A DNA stretch of 13,542 nt from Candidatus Bathyarchaeota archaeon (GTDB lineage: Archaea; Thermoproteota; Bathyarchaeia; TCS64). Under the pieces are notes generated by a model, which was given only the letters and a program-made list of their open reading frames with translations, made no database searches and had not been told where the DNA came from. Of the stretch, positions 1-7,036 are shown piece by piece. A program made the translations under genes and the position numbers. Each line of letters opens with the position of its first letter. Position 1 is the first letter of the stretch. The stretch is taken from positions 1 through 13,542 of the forward strand of contig JAFGTA010000209.1 in NCBI GenBank assembly GCA_016934355.1, read 5' to 3'.

Positions 1-1658
1 GCTCCGATCCACCCCCTCCGAGCCACTGAGACACCTAGGGACAGGAACTCAAACTCGGCGGGAGCGTGAGCGTCCGAGCCGAGAGACACCTTGACCCCCC
101 GCTCCTTCGCGCGGCGGCTGTCGACGTCGCTGAGGTCAAGTCGATCAGGGAAGCAGTTGATCTCCATCATGACTCCCTGCTCCGCGGCGGCGTCGAACAC
201 CTTGTCGAGGCTGACGGCGTAGGGGCTTCTCCTCTGGATGAGGCGCCCAGTGGGGTGGCCTATCGTGTCGACGTGCTCGCTATGGATCGCCTCAACGATG
301 CGGGCGGTCATCTCCTCCTCGGTCATCTTGAAGCCGCTGTGGACGCTGGCGACCACCCAGTCCAGCTCCGCGAGCACCTCATCGGCGATATCCAGCCGAC
401 CATCCCTTAGGATGTCGACCTCGGTGCCCGCCAGCACCCTGATTTCGGGGTGAGCCTCGTCGACGCGCCTCACCTCATCGATCTGCTTGAGCAGCCTCTC
501 CTCGTCTAGGCCGTTGGCTATGGCGAGGCTCTTGGTGTGGTCGCAGATAGCTATGTAGCTGAGCCCCATCTCAGCGGCCTTAACAGTCATCTCCTCCACA
601 GTCGCCCTGCCGTCGCTCCAGTCGGTGTGTACATGCAGGTCGCCCTTAACCTCATTAAGCTCGACGAGGCTGGGTAGCCTGTCCTCCATGGCGGCCTCTA
701 TCTCTCCTGTGTTCTCCCTGAGCTCGGGGGGCATCCACCTCATCCCCAGCGCCTCGTATATCCTGGCCTCGTCTTCCGCGGCCACGAGCTCGTCCGTGTC
801 CCGCCTGAAGAGGCCGTACTCGTTGAGCTTGAACCCCTCCTTGACGCCGATGGTGCGGAGCTTCACGTTGTGCTCCTTGCTTCCCGTGAAGTACTGGAGG
901 GCGGCTCCGTAGCTCTCGGGAGGTATCACCCTCAGGTCCACCTGCAGCCTGTTCTCAAGCACCACCGTGCTCTTGGTAGGCCCCTGCGCCAGAACCCTCG
1001 CGACGGGCGGCATAGAGACGAAGCGGGGGGTAACCTCGCCAGGCTCTGTGGACGACACCAACACGTCGAGGTCGCCCACGGTCTCCTTGCGGCGCCTAGC
1101 CGAGCCAGCCACCTCGACCCTTCGCACCGCCGGGATGTCCCCCATGTACGCTAGTATCCCCTGTATGATGGGCAGCACCTCACCCAACAGGAACCGGGTC
1201 GATCTGCTCCTGTACTCCTCGATGGCCTTGAGGATGTTCTCCTCCTTCTTAGGGCCGAAGCCCTTGAGCGTCCTCACCCTCTGCTCCTTGGCCGCCTCCT
1301 CCAAGGTCTCGATGCTGACCACGCCCAGCTCCCTGTGGAGCCTCATAGCGATCTTAGGGCCTATCCCCTCCAACTCGATCATCTCAGGCACTCCGTGGGG
1401 GAGGCTCTCCCGCAGCTCCTGGAGCACCTTGGACTCGCCAGTTTCCAGATACTCCTCGATGGTGGCGGCGATACTCTTACCCACGCCGGGAATCTGGTCC
1501 AGCTCGTCACGATCCTTTATGTCTGAGATGTCCTCTGTGAGTGCGGTGACTCGCTGGGCAGCCATGTTATAGGCTCTGCTCCTGAACCTGTCGCTCTTAA
1601 TTGTGAGTATCTCCCCTATCTCGTAGAGGACTGCGGCGACCCGGGCGTTGACGCTCAT
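1..1658 (-). CDS. polX: DNA polymerase X with C-terminal PHP domain (partial, C-terminus beyond the window)
   Basis: Family X DNA polymerase, known in this family to fill short gaps in base excision repair, with a PHP domain giving 3'-5' exonuclease or AP-site processing. Translating the complement from the ATG at 1658 gives 552 uninterrupted residues to the window edge. Residues 1-70 form the N-terminal helical/HhH region ([17 protein letters not shown]) and about 94-112 a second HhH ([13 protein letters not shown]). The nucleotidyltransferase core has [17 protein letters not shown] near 185-201, with metal-binding D197 and D199 and a third Asp at 241 in [16 protein letters not shown] follows. 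The PHP domain starts near 339 ([12 protein letters not shown]) and includes CDHTKS, SVHSGF, IGHPTGR and GSDAH. Bacterial PolX is about 570-580 residues, so only roughly 15-25 C-terminal residues are missing. The gene stands alone, transcribed away from vapBC's end. All visible catalytic residues are intact. Confidence 0.95.
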   Translation of the reverse strand, partial: MSVNARVAAVLYEIGEILTIKSDRFRSRAYNMAAQRVTALTEDISDIKDRDELDQIPGVGKSIAATIEEYLETGESKVLQELRESLPHGVPEMIELEGIGPKIAMRLHRELGVVSIETLEEAAKEQRVRTLKGFGPKKEENILKAIEEYRSRSTRFLLGEVLPIIQGILAYMGDIPAVRRVEVAGSARRRKETVGDLDVLVSSTEPGEVTPRFVSMPPVARVLAQGPTKSTVVLENRLQVDLRVIPPESYGAALQYFTGSKEHNVKLRTIGVKEGFKLNEYGLFRRDTDELVAAEDEARIYEALGMRWMPPELRENTGEIEAAMEDRLPSLVELNEVKGDLHVHTDWSDGRATVEEMTVKAAEMGLSYIAICDHTKSLAIANGLDEERLLKQIDEVRRVDEAHPEIRVLAGTEVDILRDGRLDIADEVLAELDWVVASVHSGFKMTEEEMTARIVEAIHSEHVDTIGHPTGRLIQRRSPYAVSLDKVFDAAAEQGVMMEINCFPDRLDLSDVDSRRAKERGVKVSLGSDAHAPAEFEFLSLGVSVARRGWIG

Positions 1659-1750
1659 AGCATGGATTCAGATTGTGTCAGAGAATAAGAAGCCATCTTT
1701 CACCTGGATTTAAGATGTTCAAGCATCATTTTTTCTGTTCATAGTGTAGA

Positions 1751-2170
1751 TTAAGGAAGTCTCCTTATTCCCGGTATTTTGTCAAAGCCTTTATCGAAGG
1801 AGTATATCTCGTCTACATCATAATTTCTCATGACCTCTATGGCGAGTGCGTCGTTAGGTTGAACCCCGATCTCACTGCCTAGTTCTGTTGCACTATAGTA
1901 TGTATCGCTGCTTACTCCTTTGATTTCCACGTTATCTAAAGTGTATAGTCCCATTATCATGGCTGAGAGTTGGCTCGGGGTCATCCCTCTCTTAAGGATG
2001 TTTGCCACCTCAGATAGGTGGACGACTGTTGTTAGTACAGTTTCCTCTCCACTGTTTATCCTGACCATTGTCGCCTTTGCTTCTTCTTTCATCTGCGCCT
2101 CTTTGTCTCCTAGTTTCCGTCCAGGTCTGTAGTATGCATAGATGAATACGTTGGCGTCCAGGAACCTCAT
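1751..2170 (-). CDS. vapC: VapC-like PIN-domain ribonuclease toxin
   Basis: A 139-residue PIN-domain protein, the typical size of VapC toxins, which in known members are Mg2+-dependent RNases acting on tRNA or rRNA in the cytoplasm. The acidic residues of the PIN site are present: D5 in RFLDANVFIY, E54 in HLSEVANIL, D107 in QPNDALAIEV and D126 in YSFDKGFDKIPGI. The ATG overlaps the stop of the upstream antitoxin-like gene by four bases (ATGA, 2167-2170), and a GGTG seven bases before the ATG could serve as ribosome binding site. The overlap implies coupled translation with the antitoxin. No residue loss or truncation is seen, so it is probably active. Its RNA target cannot be inferred from sequence. 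Confidence 0.88.
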   Translation of the reverse strand: MRFLDANVFIYAYYRPGRKLGDKEAQMKEEAKATMVRINSGEETVLTTVVHLSEVANILKRGMTPSQLSAMIMGLYTLDNVEIKGVSSDTYYSATELGSEIGVQPNDALAIEVMRNYDVDEIYSFDKGFDKIPGIRRLP

Positions 2171-2412
2171 TTGACGGCACCGTAGAAGCGGTCCTCGAAC
2201 TCGCCCCAGTCCTCAATGGCATTAACACCCAGATCAACTTTGTCGAAGTGTATTGTCAAGTCAGCTCTACGTTTAGGGATTATCTTGAGGTAGTCTCTAC
2301 GCTTCACGATGATCACCTCTCTATCTTCTGTAACCTCGTTCTTCCTCCAGTCAGGTGGAAGCATCACTCTTCCCTGAGCATCCACCTTCCTAATCTCTAC
2401 CCCAGATTCCAT
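2167..2412 (-). CDS. vapB: AbrB/SpoVT-fold antitoxin (VapB-like)
   Basis: An 81-residue protein whose first half (GVEIRKVDAQGRVMLPPDWR) is the swapped-hairpin AbrB/MazE DNA-binding signature, common in archaeal VapB antitoxins. The C-terminal half (about residues 45-81, acidic and aromatic, ending EDRFYGAVK) would be the toxin-binding tail. An in-frame TTG at 2445 would add 11 residues, but that extension (LILYYWGKL) is unlike the family and would lie across the promoter/operator, so the ATG at 2412 is chosen. It is first in a two-gene operon with the PIN-domain toxin. VapB proteins usually repress their own operon as a complex with VapC; a near-perfect palindrome just upstream fits that. Confidence 0.82.
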   Translation of the reverse strand: MESGVEIRKVDAQGRVMLPPDWRKNEVTEDREVIIVKRRDYLKIIPKRRADLTIHFDKVDLGVNAIEDWGEFEDRFYGAVK

Positions 2413-2439
2413 TAACTTTCCCCAATAATATAGAATTAG

Positions 2440-2455
2440 ACCCAAATATTTAGGT
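2440..2455 (-). promoter_or_regulatory. Palindrome over the vapBC promoter, candidate VapBC operator
   Basis: The 16 bases ACCTAAATATTTGGGT (minus strand) form an inverted repeat with one mismatched pair (2443/2452), around an AAATATTT core 32-39 bases before the antitoxin ATG. A TATAAA lies directly upstream on the same strand (2455-2460), so the palindrome is placed where a bound antitoxin complex would block the basal transcription factors. Autorepression of vapBC is known; this particular site is inference. Confidence 0.5.
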
Positions 2456-2468
2456 TTATACCCAGTTC

Positions 2469-3257
2469 TTATTTAATCTCCCTAGCAAGCTCCCAGTAGT
2501 GCTGGAACACGTCTTTGCACCACTTGAGGGCGACTGGGTCTGTCGACGTGAAGCCCCTGTAGTTGAACCTTCCCTCCATGTTGGGGAAGCAGAGGATGGC
2601 GAGCTCCTTCTCCGACATGTAGAGTATGAGACTCACCTCTAGGAGCCGTTCGTTGTAGACGCCGTCGGCCTTGAAGCGTCTTACCTGCTCGTCGCTGAAG
2701 TATCGCTCCCTCTCGCCCTTCATCTCGTCCGGGACGTGGAGGGTCTCGCCGTGGAGGAAGCGGCACTCTACGCCGCGCTCGAAGCTGTTCCTGATGTGGG
2801 GGAATGCGCTGGAGATGTACGGCAGGTTGATGTCCCAGACGTACTCCTCGGCTTCCCGCAGTATCTTCTGGACCCTGTGGATGGAGACCATGACGTCGTC
2901 GTTGACCGCGCAGCCCCTGAGCTCACCCATCCTTGAAGCGTACTCGTCTGGGAGCTCGCTGAGGACGTGGCTCACGAAGTAGTCGCGGTGCGTGGAGGTG
3001 AACTCCACGGTGCCCAGCTGTCTGAGCACGAGCTCGCCGAAGGGCGTGAGCTCTAGGAGTCCGTCGTTTCTGCGGGTGGTGAGCCCGTTCTCGGTGAGCC
3101 TTGAGAGGTGGCGGCTGACCTCCTGGGTGGTTATGTCCAGCTTGCGGGATAGGTCGCTGTAGTTGGATTTCTCTGTGTATAGTTCTCTGAGTATCCTGAC
3201 CCTGTCCTCGTTGCTGACCTCGAACATGAGGTCGTAGAAACGGTCCGAATCGCTCAC
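2469..3257 (-). CDS. Winged-helix transcriptional regulator, FilR1/DUF1724-like
   Basis: A 262-residue cytoplasmic regulator. Residues about 10-75 are an ArsR-like winged helix (MFEVSNEDRVRILREL, then SDLSRKLDITTQEVSRHLSRLTENGL with a recognition helix, and a wing near RRNDGLLELTPFG). Residues about 125-258 resemble the C-terminal sensing half of the archaeal FilR1/DUF1724 family (YVWDINLPYIS, RGVECRFLHGE, YMSEKELAILCFPN, WCKDVFQHYWELAREI). The effector is unknown. The chosen start is GTG at 3257; an ATG at 3227 is an alternative that would still keep the whole HTH. It lies 24 bases upstream of the vapB promoter region on the same strand, but vapBC seems to have its own promoter. TTTAAAG at 3290-3296 is a possible TATA box, with GAGACC/GGTCTC repeats beside it that could be its operator. 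Confidence 0.85.
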   Translation of the reverse strand: MSDSDRFYDLMFEVSNEDRVRILRELYTEKSNYSDLSRKLDITTQEVSRHLSRLTENGLTTRRNDGLLELTPFGELVLRQLGTVEFTSTHRDYFVSHVLSELPDEYASRMGELRGCAVNDDVMVSIHRVQKILREAEEYVWDINLPYISSAFPHIRNSFERGVECRFLHGETLHVPDEMKGERERYFSDEQVRRFKADGVYNERLLEVSLILYMSEKELAILCFPNMEGRFNYRGFTSTDPVALKWCKDVFQHYWELAREIK

Positions 3258-3264
3258 TTGAACC

Positions 3265-3315
3265 AGAGACAGGTATTGGTTGAGGTCTCTTTAAAGCTAT
3301 TGACAAGGGAGACCC
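3265..3315 (-). promoter_or_regulatory. Promoter region with three GGTCTC/GAGACC-type repeats
   Basis: Upstream of the FilR1-like regulator there are three related hexamers: AGAGAC (3265-3270), GGTCTCT (3284-3290) and GGAGACC (3309-3315). The first two form a 6-bp inverted repeat with 14 bases between, and the second and third another with 20 bases between. A TTTAAAG TATA-like element (3290-3296) sits among them. This would suit autoregulation by the adjacent regulator, but the hexamers are short and chance is not excluded. Confidence 0.3.
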
Positions 3316-3477
3316 TATTTTTTAGAGTTGACATGTATGAAGATCCGTTTTTCAGGTTTGATTGGTGTTTCTCAGACCATTGGATATAACAACACATGCG
3401 CGCGTTTAGGGCTGCTTTGGCTGAGCTGAGATAGTCTTTTTCTCGATTAACCCTAATATCAACATTCGTAAATATAC

Positions 3478-3482
3478 AAAAA
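3478..3482 (-). terminator. T-tract after pepF, possible archaeal terminator
   Basis: On the minus strand a T5 run begins ten bases after the pepF stop codon and is followed by TATATTT. Archaeal RNA polymerase often stops at such T-rich stretches without a hairpin. The run is short, so the call is weak. Confidence 0.3.
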
Positions 3483-3491
3483 GGAAGGAGG

Positions 3492-5299
3492 TTAGCTGAA
3501 CAGCTGTTCTAGCCTGTCCACCAGACCGGCGAGGTACTGGAAGGCGCTTTCAACTGGCTCGGGCTTCGTGAGATCAACCCCAGTCTTTTTCAGGTTCTCC
3601 GTGGGGAACCTTGAGCCGCCTGCTCTGAGGAAGCTATGGTATAGTTTGACTGCGTCTTTGTCGCCTGCTAGTATTGGTTTGGCTAGTGTGTGGGCGCCGC
3701 TGATGCCTGTGGTGTACTTGTAGACGTAGAAGTTGGCGTACATGTGCCCGAACTGCGCCCAAGTAATGCCTATGCGGTCGTGGTCATACTCCACCTCATC
3801 GCCGTAGCCTTCCTTGAACAGCCTAGCCATCAAGTCGATCAACGTGTCGGCGCTCAGTGGTTTGCCTTCCTCGACCATTGTGTGGGTCTCTAGCTCGAAT
3901 CTTGCTAGGGTTGGCATTATGAAGAAGTATCTGTGGAAGTTTGACATGGCTTCCTCCAGTAAGGCGATCTGGAACTCCCTGTCTGTCTGTGTTCGGAACA
4001 GGTAGTCTCTTACCATGGCTTGGTTGAAGTTGCTCGCTACCTCTGCCTCGAACAGCGTGTATCGCCCATAGATGTAGGGCTGGTTTCTCCATGAGTGGTA
4101 GCTGTGCAGCGCGTGTCCAAGCTCGTGGGCTAGGGTACTCAAGCTGAAGACATCGTCAGCCCATGACATCATTATGAAGGGGTATGTCTCGGCTGTCGCG
4201 TTGGTGAAGGCGCCTTGGCGTTTGCCCTTGTTTCGGACGCGGTCAACCCATCGTTGTTCTAGGGCTCCCTTTTGGATGAGGGCTACTATCACGTCTCCCA
4301 GGGGCGCCAATCCTTCGCTTATCCATTCCACAGCTTGCTTATAGGATACATAGGGTTTCTCTGTGGTTAGCGGTGCCTTGATGTCGTATACGTGGAACTT
4401 GTCTACGTCCATTATTTCCCTGCGGAGACGCCAGTAGCGGTGCCATGTTGGCAGGTTCTTCTTGAATACTTCCAGTAGGTTGTGGTATACCTCGACCGGG
4501 ATCTTGTCAGGCTCCAGTGAGGCGTGGAGGCTGGACTCGTAGCCTCTCGCCCTCACGTTGAACACATCCTGCCTTATCTGGGTGATGAGGGTTGACGCCA
4601 TGGTGTTCTTGACTGCGAGGTAGCCGTCAGAGTAGTTCTCAAACGCTGTGCGCCTTGTCTCTCGGTCTGGGTTGGTGGTTAAGCCGCCTATGCTGGCTTG
4701 GCCTACCTCGATCTCTGTTCCCGTTGATGATTTAGCTGGCTTGAATGACAGGTCCGCGTTGTTCAGGGAGCTGTAGATGGTGGGTGCGCCGCTGAAGGGG
4801 TCGCTGGTCATGGCGAGTATCTCCTCGACGCCGGCGCTGAGTATGTGCTTCTGGTTGTGCCTTATCTTGTCCAATGCGTGTTTATAGAACGCTATCGGGG
4901 GGTTGGATTTGATCCATTCCTCAACAGTGTCCAGCCCGATTTCCATCAGCTCGGGCTCGAAGAAGGCTGCGGCTGCCTGAAGCTGTGACAGTAAGCTGCG
5001 TGTCTGCCCCAGCCTTGCAGCGTTACGCTGGTTGGTGGTGTCAACCGAGTAATAGTTGCTGGCGTAGTTTATGACCTTTCCAGCGATGATGCCTGCTTTC
5101 TGGGCTAGCTCCAGGTACTCGTGTATCTTTTCTGGTCCCTGCTTTATCTTGCCTGATATGCTGAGAGTTTGGGTAGGAGGTTTGTGAGTTCCCCGCATGC
5201 TTTCTCCCAGTCCTCGTGGGAGGCGTAGACGCTTTCAAGGTCCCATGTCTCCTCGATGGGTACTTGGCTGCGTGGGGGTAGACTCGATGATTTACTCAT
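3492..5299 (-). CDS. pepF: Oligoendopeptidase F (M3B family), with an apparent one-base frameshift near codon 49
   Basis: Zinc oligopeptidase of the thimet/PepF family, which in known members cleaves short cytoplasmic peptides. The long frame (5153-3492) holds HELGHALHSYH, with zinc ligands in HEXXH and the family glutamate in FEAEVAS about 25 residues later, plus typical C-terminal motifs (YGDEVEYDHDRIGITWAQFGH, FYVYKYTTGISGA). The N-terminus is in another frame: ATG at 5299, preceded by GGAG nine bases upstream, gives LPPRSQVPIEETWDLESVY and LLPKLSAYQ, the usual start of PepF, then stops at 5144. Adding one base between CAG (5155-5153) and GC (5152-5151) would join LSAYQ to GKIKQGPEKIHEY and give 602 residues, the family's normal length. 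The frame from an ATG at 5198 lacks the conserved N-terminus and is not the true start. This may be an assembly error or a real, recent inactivating mutation. Confidence 0.92.
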
Positions 5300-5384
5300 A
5301 TTGTTAGACTCCTATGAAACTCAAAAGTTGATACAGGTTAAGTAGTTTGTGAGTGGGGAGGGTACTCGGTTTTTCTATCTGCCT

Positions 5385-5807
5385 TTATTGTGTTATTGCT
5401 CTTGTCCCAATGTCTTCGAAGAATCGTAGCAGGTACCCGTCTGGGTCTTGGACGAGGAACTGTTTGTTCCCTACCTCTACCTCGTCTTTTCTGTACCATT
5501 TCTCCTCGGGATCCATGAAGAGATCGACGCCGTTTTTGACTAGTCGTATGAGCAGTGATTCGATGTCAGGTACCTCGATCTGGAGGTTGATGCCTCTCCC
5601 GAGTGGGTGCTCGAACTCGCCTGTCCTCCATGTCCGGGTTAACCCTATCTGGTCAACCATTATCTGAGACTCTCCGAGAGATAGGTATGCGAATCCTTCT
5701 TCCTCTCGCTGGTACTCGATTTTAAACCCGAGAATCTCTGTATAGAACCTTAGTGTCTTCTGGAAGTCGGTTATGGATAGCTCAGGGACAAGGCTATTAG
5801 ACTTCAT
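5385..5807 (-). CDS. VOC-superfamily protein, glyoxalase/bleomycin-resistance type
   Basis: A 140-residue protein with two beta-alpha-beta-beta-beta modules: VPELSITDFQKTLRFYTEILGFKIEYQ starts the first and INLQIEVPDIESLLIRLVKNGVDLF the second, ending with QFLVQDPDGYLLRFFEDIG. This layout matches bleomycin-resistance-like VOC proteins. The first metal-ligand position of glyoxalase I-type enzymes (His in the first strand) is not obvious: the strand reads LVPELSI. It therefore resembles the non-enzymatic binding branch, which as a dimer sequesters a ligand. The substrate cannot be named. It is separate from pepF by about 85 bases and appears to have its own leaderless-type promoter. Confidence 0.82.
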   Translation of the reverse strand: MKSNSLVPELSITDFQKTLRFYTEILGFKIEYQREEEGFAYLSLGESQIMVDQIGLTRTWRTGEFEHPLGRGINLQIEVPDIESLLIRLVKNGVDLFMDPEEKWYRKDEVEVGNKQFLVQDPDGYLLRFFEDIGTRAITQ

Positions 5808-5831
5808 ATGCTACCGGAACCAGTGTCACAG

Positions 5832-5838
5832 TATTAAG
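5832..5838 (-). promoter_or_regulatory. TATA-like box for the VOC gene
   Basis: CTTAATA on the minus strand is centred about 28 bases before the ATG at 5807, with no Shine-Dalgarno-like sequence before the start. This spacing is the one expected for archaeal leaderless transcripts. Confidence 0.45.
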
Positions 5839-6032
5839 AATTACACCCAAAAAGAGGAGGTAGCGCATCAGAGCCAAAACCAGCCCCATTTCACTTAGAG
5901 AAACTAGGCATACAAGTGGAGTCCTACCAAATATGCGAAACTAAGGATATAACCACTTAAACAAATCCTTTCCTCAAACCATTCTTTAGTTTTACATTAA
6001 ATTTTTTACTTGAGATTATTCATGTTAGTTAG

Positions 6033-6476
6033 ATGTTTATCTGGGATGCTTGGTTAGATTTTTCAAAATATGTTGATCAAAATACATTATCTGCGTTAGT
6101 TATAATGATAGCCATTTTGTTCTTATCTATTTTTGTTCATGAAGTTGGACATTTCTTATGGTTCACATTAGTCTTCAAGGTACCTACATCAATAGTTTTA
6201 GACCTTAAGGCGTTCCATGCAATCGGACATATTGAACCTGAAAGGTATCCTGATATTCGTGAAAACACTAAGTGGTATATTAAAAATCTAAAAATAACCG
6301 CTTTTCTTGGAAATATCCAAGTTATTCCGCTTATCGAATTATCGCTTCTTGTTCCTGATCTACGACTATATAGTTATTTTTTAATCATCTTTTTTACTGT
6401 GTACTCGTTTTATGAGACCTTCATAAAAAATCACTGGGAAAATGGTTGGATTGTAGCAGCTTTTAATGTGGAATGA
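6033..6476 (+). CDS. Small AT-rich membrane protein with an HEVGH motif, putative metalloprotease-like
   Basis: A 147-residue protein I do not recognise as a named family. A first hydrophobic segment (about residues 19-50, ALVIMIAILFLSIFVHEVGHFLWFTLVF) contains HEVGH, the HEXXH zinc signature, inside a membrane helix as in site-2 proteases. A further hydrophobic stretch at about 89-133 (FLGNIQVIPLIELSLLVPDL, then YFLIIFFTVYSFY) gives two or three more helices. The usual third ligand motif of M50 proteases (NxxPxxPLDGG) is not clear; NIQVIPL is a weak echo. It is much more AT-rich in all codon positions than its neighbours, which suggests transfer. It stands alone, flanked by AT-rich DNA, with a possible TATA region (TTTACATTAAATTTT, 5991-6005) and a hairpin after the stop. 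It could instead be a non-catalytic membrane protein. Confidence 0.62.
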   Translation: MFIWDAWLDFSKYVDQNTLSALVIMIAILFLSIFVHEVGHFLWFTLVFKVPTSIVLDLKAFHAIGHIEPERYPDIRENTKWYIKNLKITAFLGNIQVIPLIELSLLVPDLRLYSYFLIIFFTVYSFYETFIKNHWENGWIVAAFNVE

Positions 6477-6491
6477 GAATTTGGTATCGTA

Positions 6492-6515
6492 ACTGTATCC
6501 CGTATTAGATACAGT
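6492..6515 (+). terminator. Perfect 8-bp hairpin after the HEVGH gene
   Basis: ACTGTATC and GATACAGT are perfect complements separated by eight bases, starting 16 bases after the stop codon at 6476. It may end or protect the transcript of that gene. There is no T-run right after it, so it is not a classical intrinsic terminator; an operator or element-end function is also possible. Confidence 0.4.
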
Positions 6516-6589
6516 CAACAAAATCGTATACATGATAGCCTCCAACAAGGGGAAAACCAGTAATATATCCACCAGTGGACCCAAGAAGG

Positions 6590-6614
6590 TGCGGGGGGCG
6601 GAGTTCGAACCCTC
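6590..6614 (-). repeat. tRNA 3'-end-like repeat, copy A (T arm and acceptor)
   Basis: Read on the minus strand, this has a T loop TTCGAAC preceded by a G-rich half-stem, then CCCCCGC and a discriminator A followed by CC, as in the 3' ends of many archaeal tRNAs with a GCGGGGG acceptor (Leu/Ser type). The T stem has one mismatch and a G-U pair. No matching 5' acceptor strand or credible anticodon arm is found upstream on that strand, so it is a fragment. It differs at only two positions from copy B over about 25 bases and shares a CTAGAA flank (with an indel between). Such fragments typically mark integration at a tRNA gene. Confidence 0.6.
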
Positions 6615-6832
6615 CTAGAAGTGGAGACAGCAGGAAGATTCTTCGACTCTTTCCTTCTTTTATCGAATATTTTATCCTCACTTCAACGGGTCGGGGTCAA
6701 ACCTCCCGTATATACACGGCATTGCATGAATCCTGCCACAAGCAAGGACCTCACCTACCTAAAGGAACACATTATTCATACGATGTCTCCTAAAAAAAAC
6801 CGCAAAGTTACCGCCCACTGTTACCAGTTTAG

Positions 6833-6857
6833 TGCGGGGGGTGGGGTTCGAACCCTA
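6833..6857 (-). repeat. tRNA 3'-end-like repeat, copy B (T arm and acceptor)
   Basis: The minus strand reads GGGTTCGAACCCC followed by ACCCCCCGCA, a T arm and 3' acceptor half ending in a discriminator A. The outer two T-stem pairs are lost. Instead of a tRNA body, the sequence before it on the minus strand (6869-6927) is the start of a regulator gene, so it cannot be a functional tRNA. It lies 243 bases from copy A in the same orientation. Confidence 0.6.
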
Positions 6858-6868
6858 GAAAGCCTGAG

Positions 6869-6927
6869 CTAGAGGATCGTGAGCCTCTCCTCGTTCGACA
6901 GCTCGAATATGGTCGCTAAGCCTCCAT
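6869..6927 (-). pseudogene. Remnant of a winged-helix regulator gene (N-terminal end only)
   Basis: The minus strand from about 6918 reads ATIFELSNEERLTIL and then a stop at 6869. This is the hallmark start of archaeal ArsR/FilR1-type regulators; the intact gene at 2469-3257 has LMFEVSNEDRVRIL at the same place. An ATG at 6927 (M-E-A) is one base out of frame with the rest, so at least one frameshift has occurred, and the remaining 200 or more codons are gone, replaced within about a dozen bases by tRNA-like copy B. The palindrome with a TATA box just upstream appears to be its old promoter. Confidence 0.65.
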
Positions 6928-6945
6928 ATCCAACTCAATCGCGCA

Positions 6946-6964
6946 CAAGTATTGTTTATACTTG
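6946..6964. promoter_or_regulatory. Perfect 19-bp palindrome containing a TATA box
   Basis: CAAGTAT-TGTTT-ATACTTG is a 7-bp perfect inverted repeat with a 5-base centre. On the minus strand it contains TATAAA centred 30 bases before the ATG of the decayed regulator, an ideal position for an operator that masks the TATA box. On the plus strand it is about 73 bases before the M20 gene, so it could also affect that gene. It is probably a regulator binding site; which protein binds it now is unknown. Confidence 0.55.
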
Positions 6965-7036
6965 AACCTACGATTTGTCACTGTTTGGTCATATTAAAAT
7001 CAATGTTATAGACCTACCTGCTCCGGGAAACCATAA

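Larger units (their letters stand above)
6477..7036. other. Gene-poor accessory patch between the HEVGH gene and the M20 gene
   Basis: No convincing intact gene lies in these 560 bases. Open frames of 72 and 83 codons starting at 6575 and 6621 read through the tRNA-like repeats (giving typical tRNA-translation artefacts) and show no family resemblance. What the stretch does hold is a hairpin, two tRNA 3'-end-like repeats, the remnant of a regulator gene, a 19-bp palindrome with a TATA box, and an A8 run at 6792-6799. The overall impression is a recombination scar. Confidence 0.6.

Noticed and set aside
66..1572. Several plus-strand open frames of 63-201 codons
   Set aside because: They lie opposite polX, whose frame is continuous and rich in family motifs; their translations are low-complexity and match no family.
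2413..2445. TTG start at 2445 for the antitoxin
   Set aside because: The extension is unlike AbrB-type antitoxins and would overlap the likely promoter.
5144..5160. Programmed ribosomal frameshift in pepF
   Set aside because: No slippery run or following pseudoknot is visible and PepF genes are not known to use frameshifting; a missing base is simpler.
6685..6712. A possible third tRNA T-arm-like piece on the minus strand (GGTTTGACCCC)
   Set aside because: The stem does not pair beyond two bases and the acceptor does not resemble copies A and B.
6575..6872. Plus-strand frames of 72 and 83 codons
   Set aside because: They read through the tRNA-end repeats (for example GGGVRTLESLS), a well-known artefact of translating tRNA-like DNA, and show no conserved domain.
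6833..6925. A complete minus-strand tRNA ending at copy B, with an apparent anticodon arm around CTCACGA
   Set aside because: No 5' acceptor strand exists, the arm pairs only with an 8-base loop, and the same bases encode ATIFELSNEERLTIL, so the stretch is a regulator remnant.
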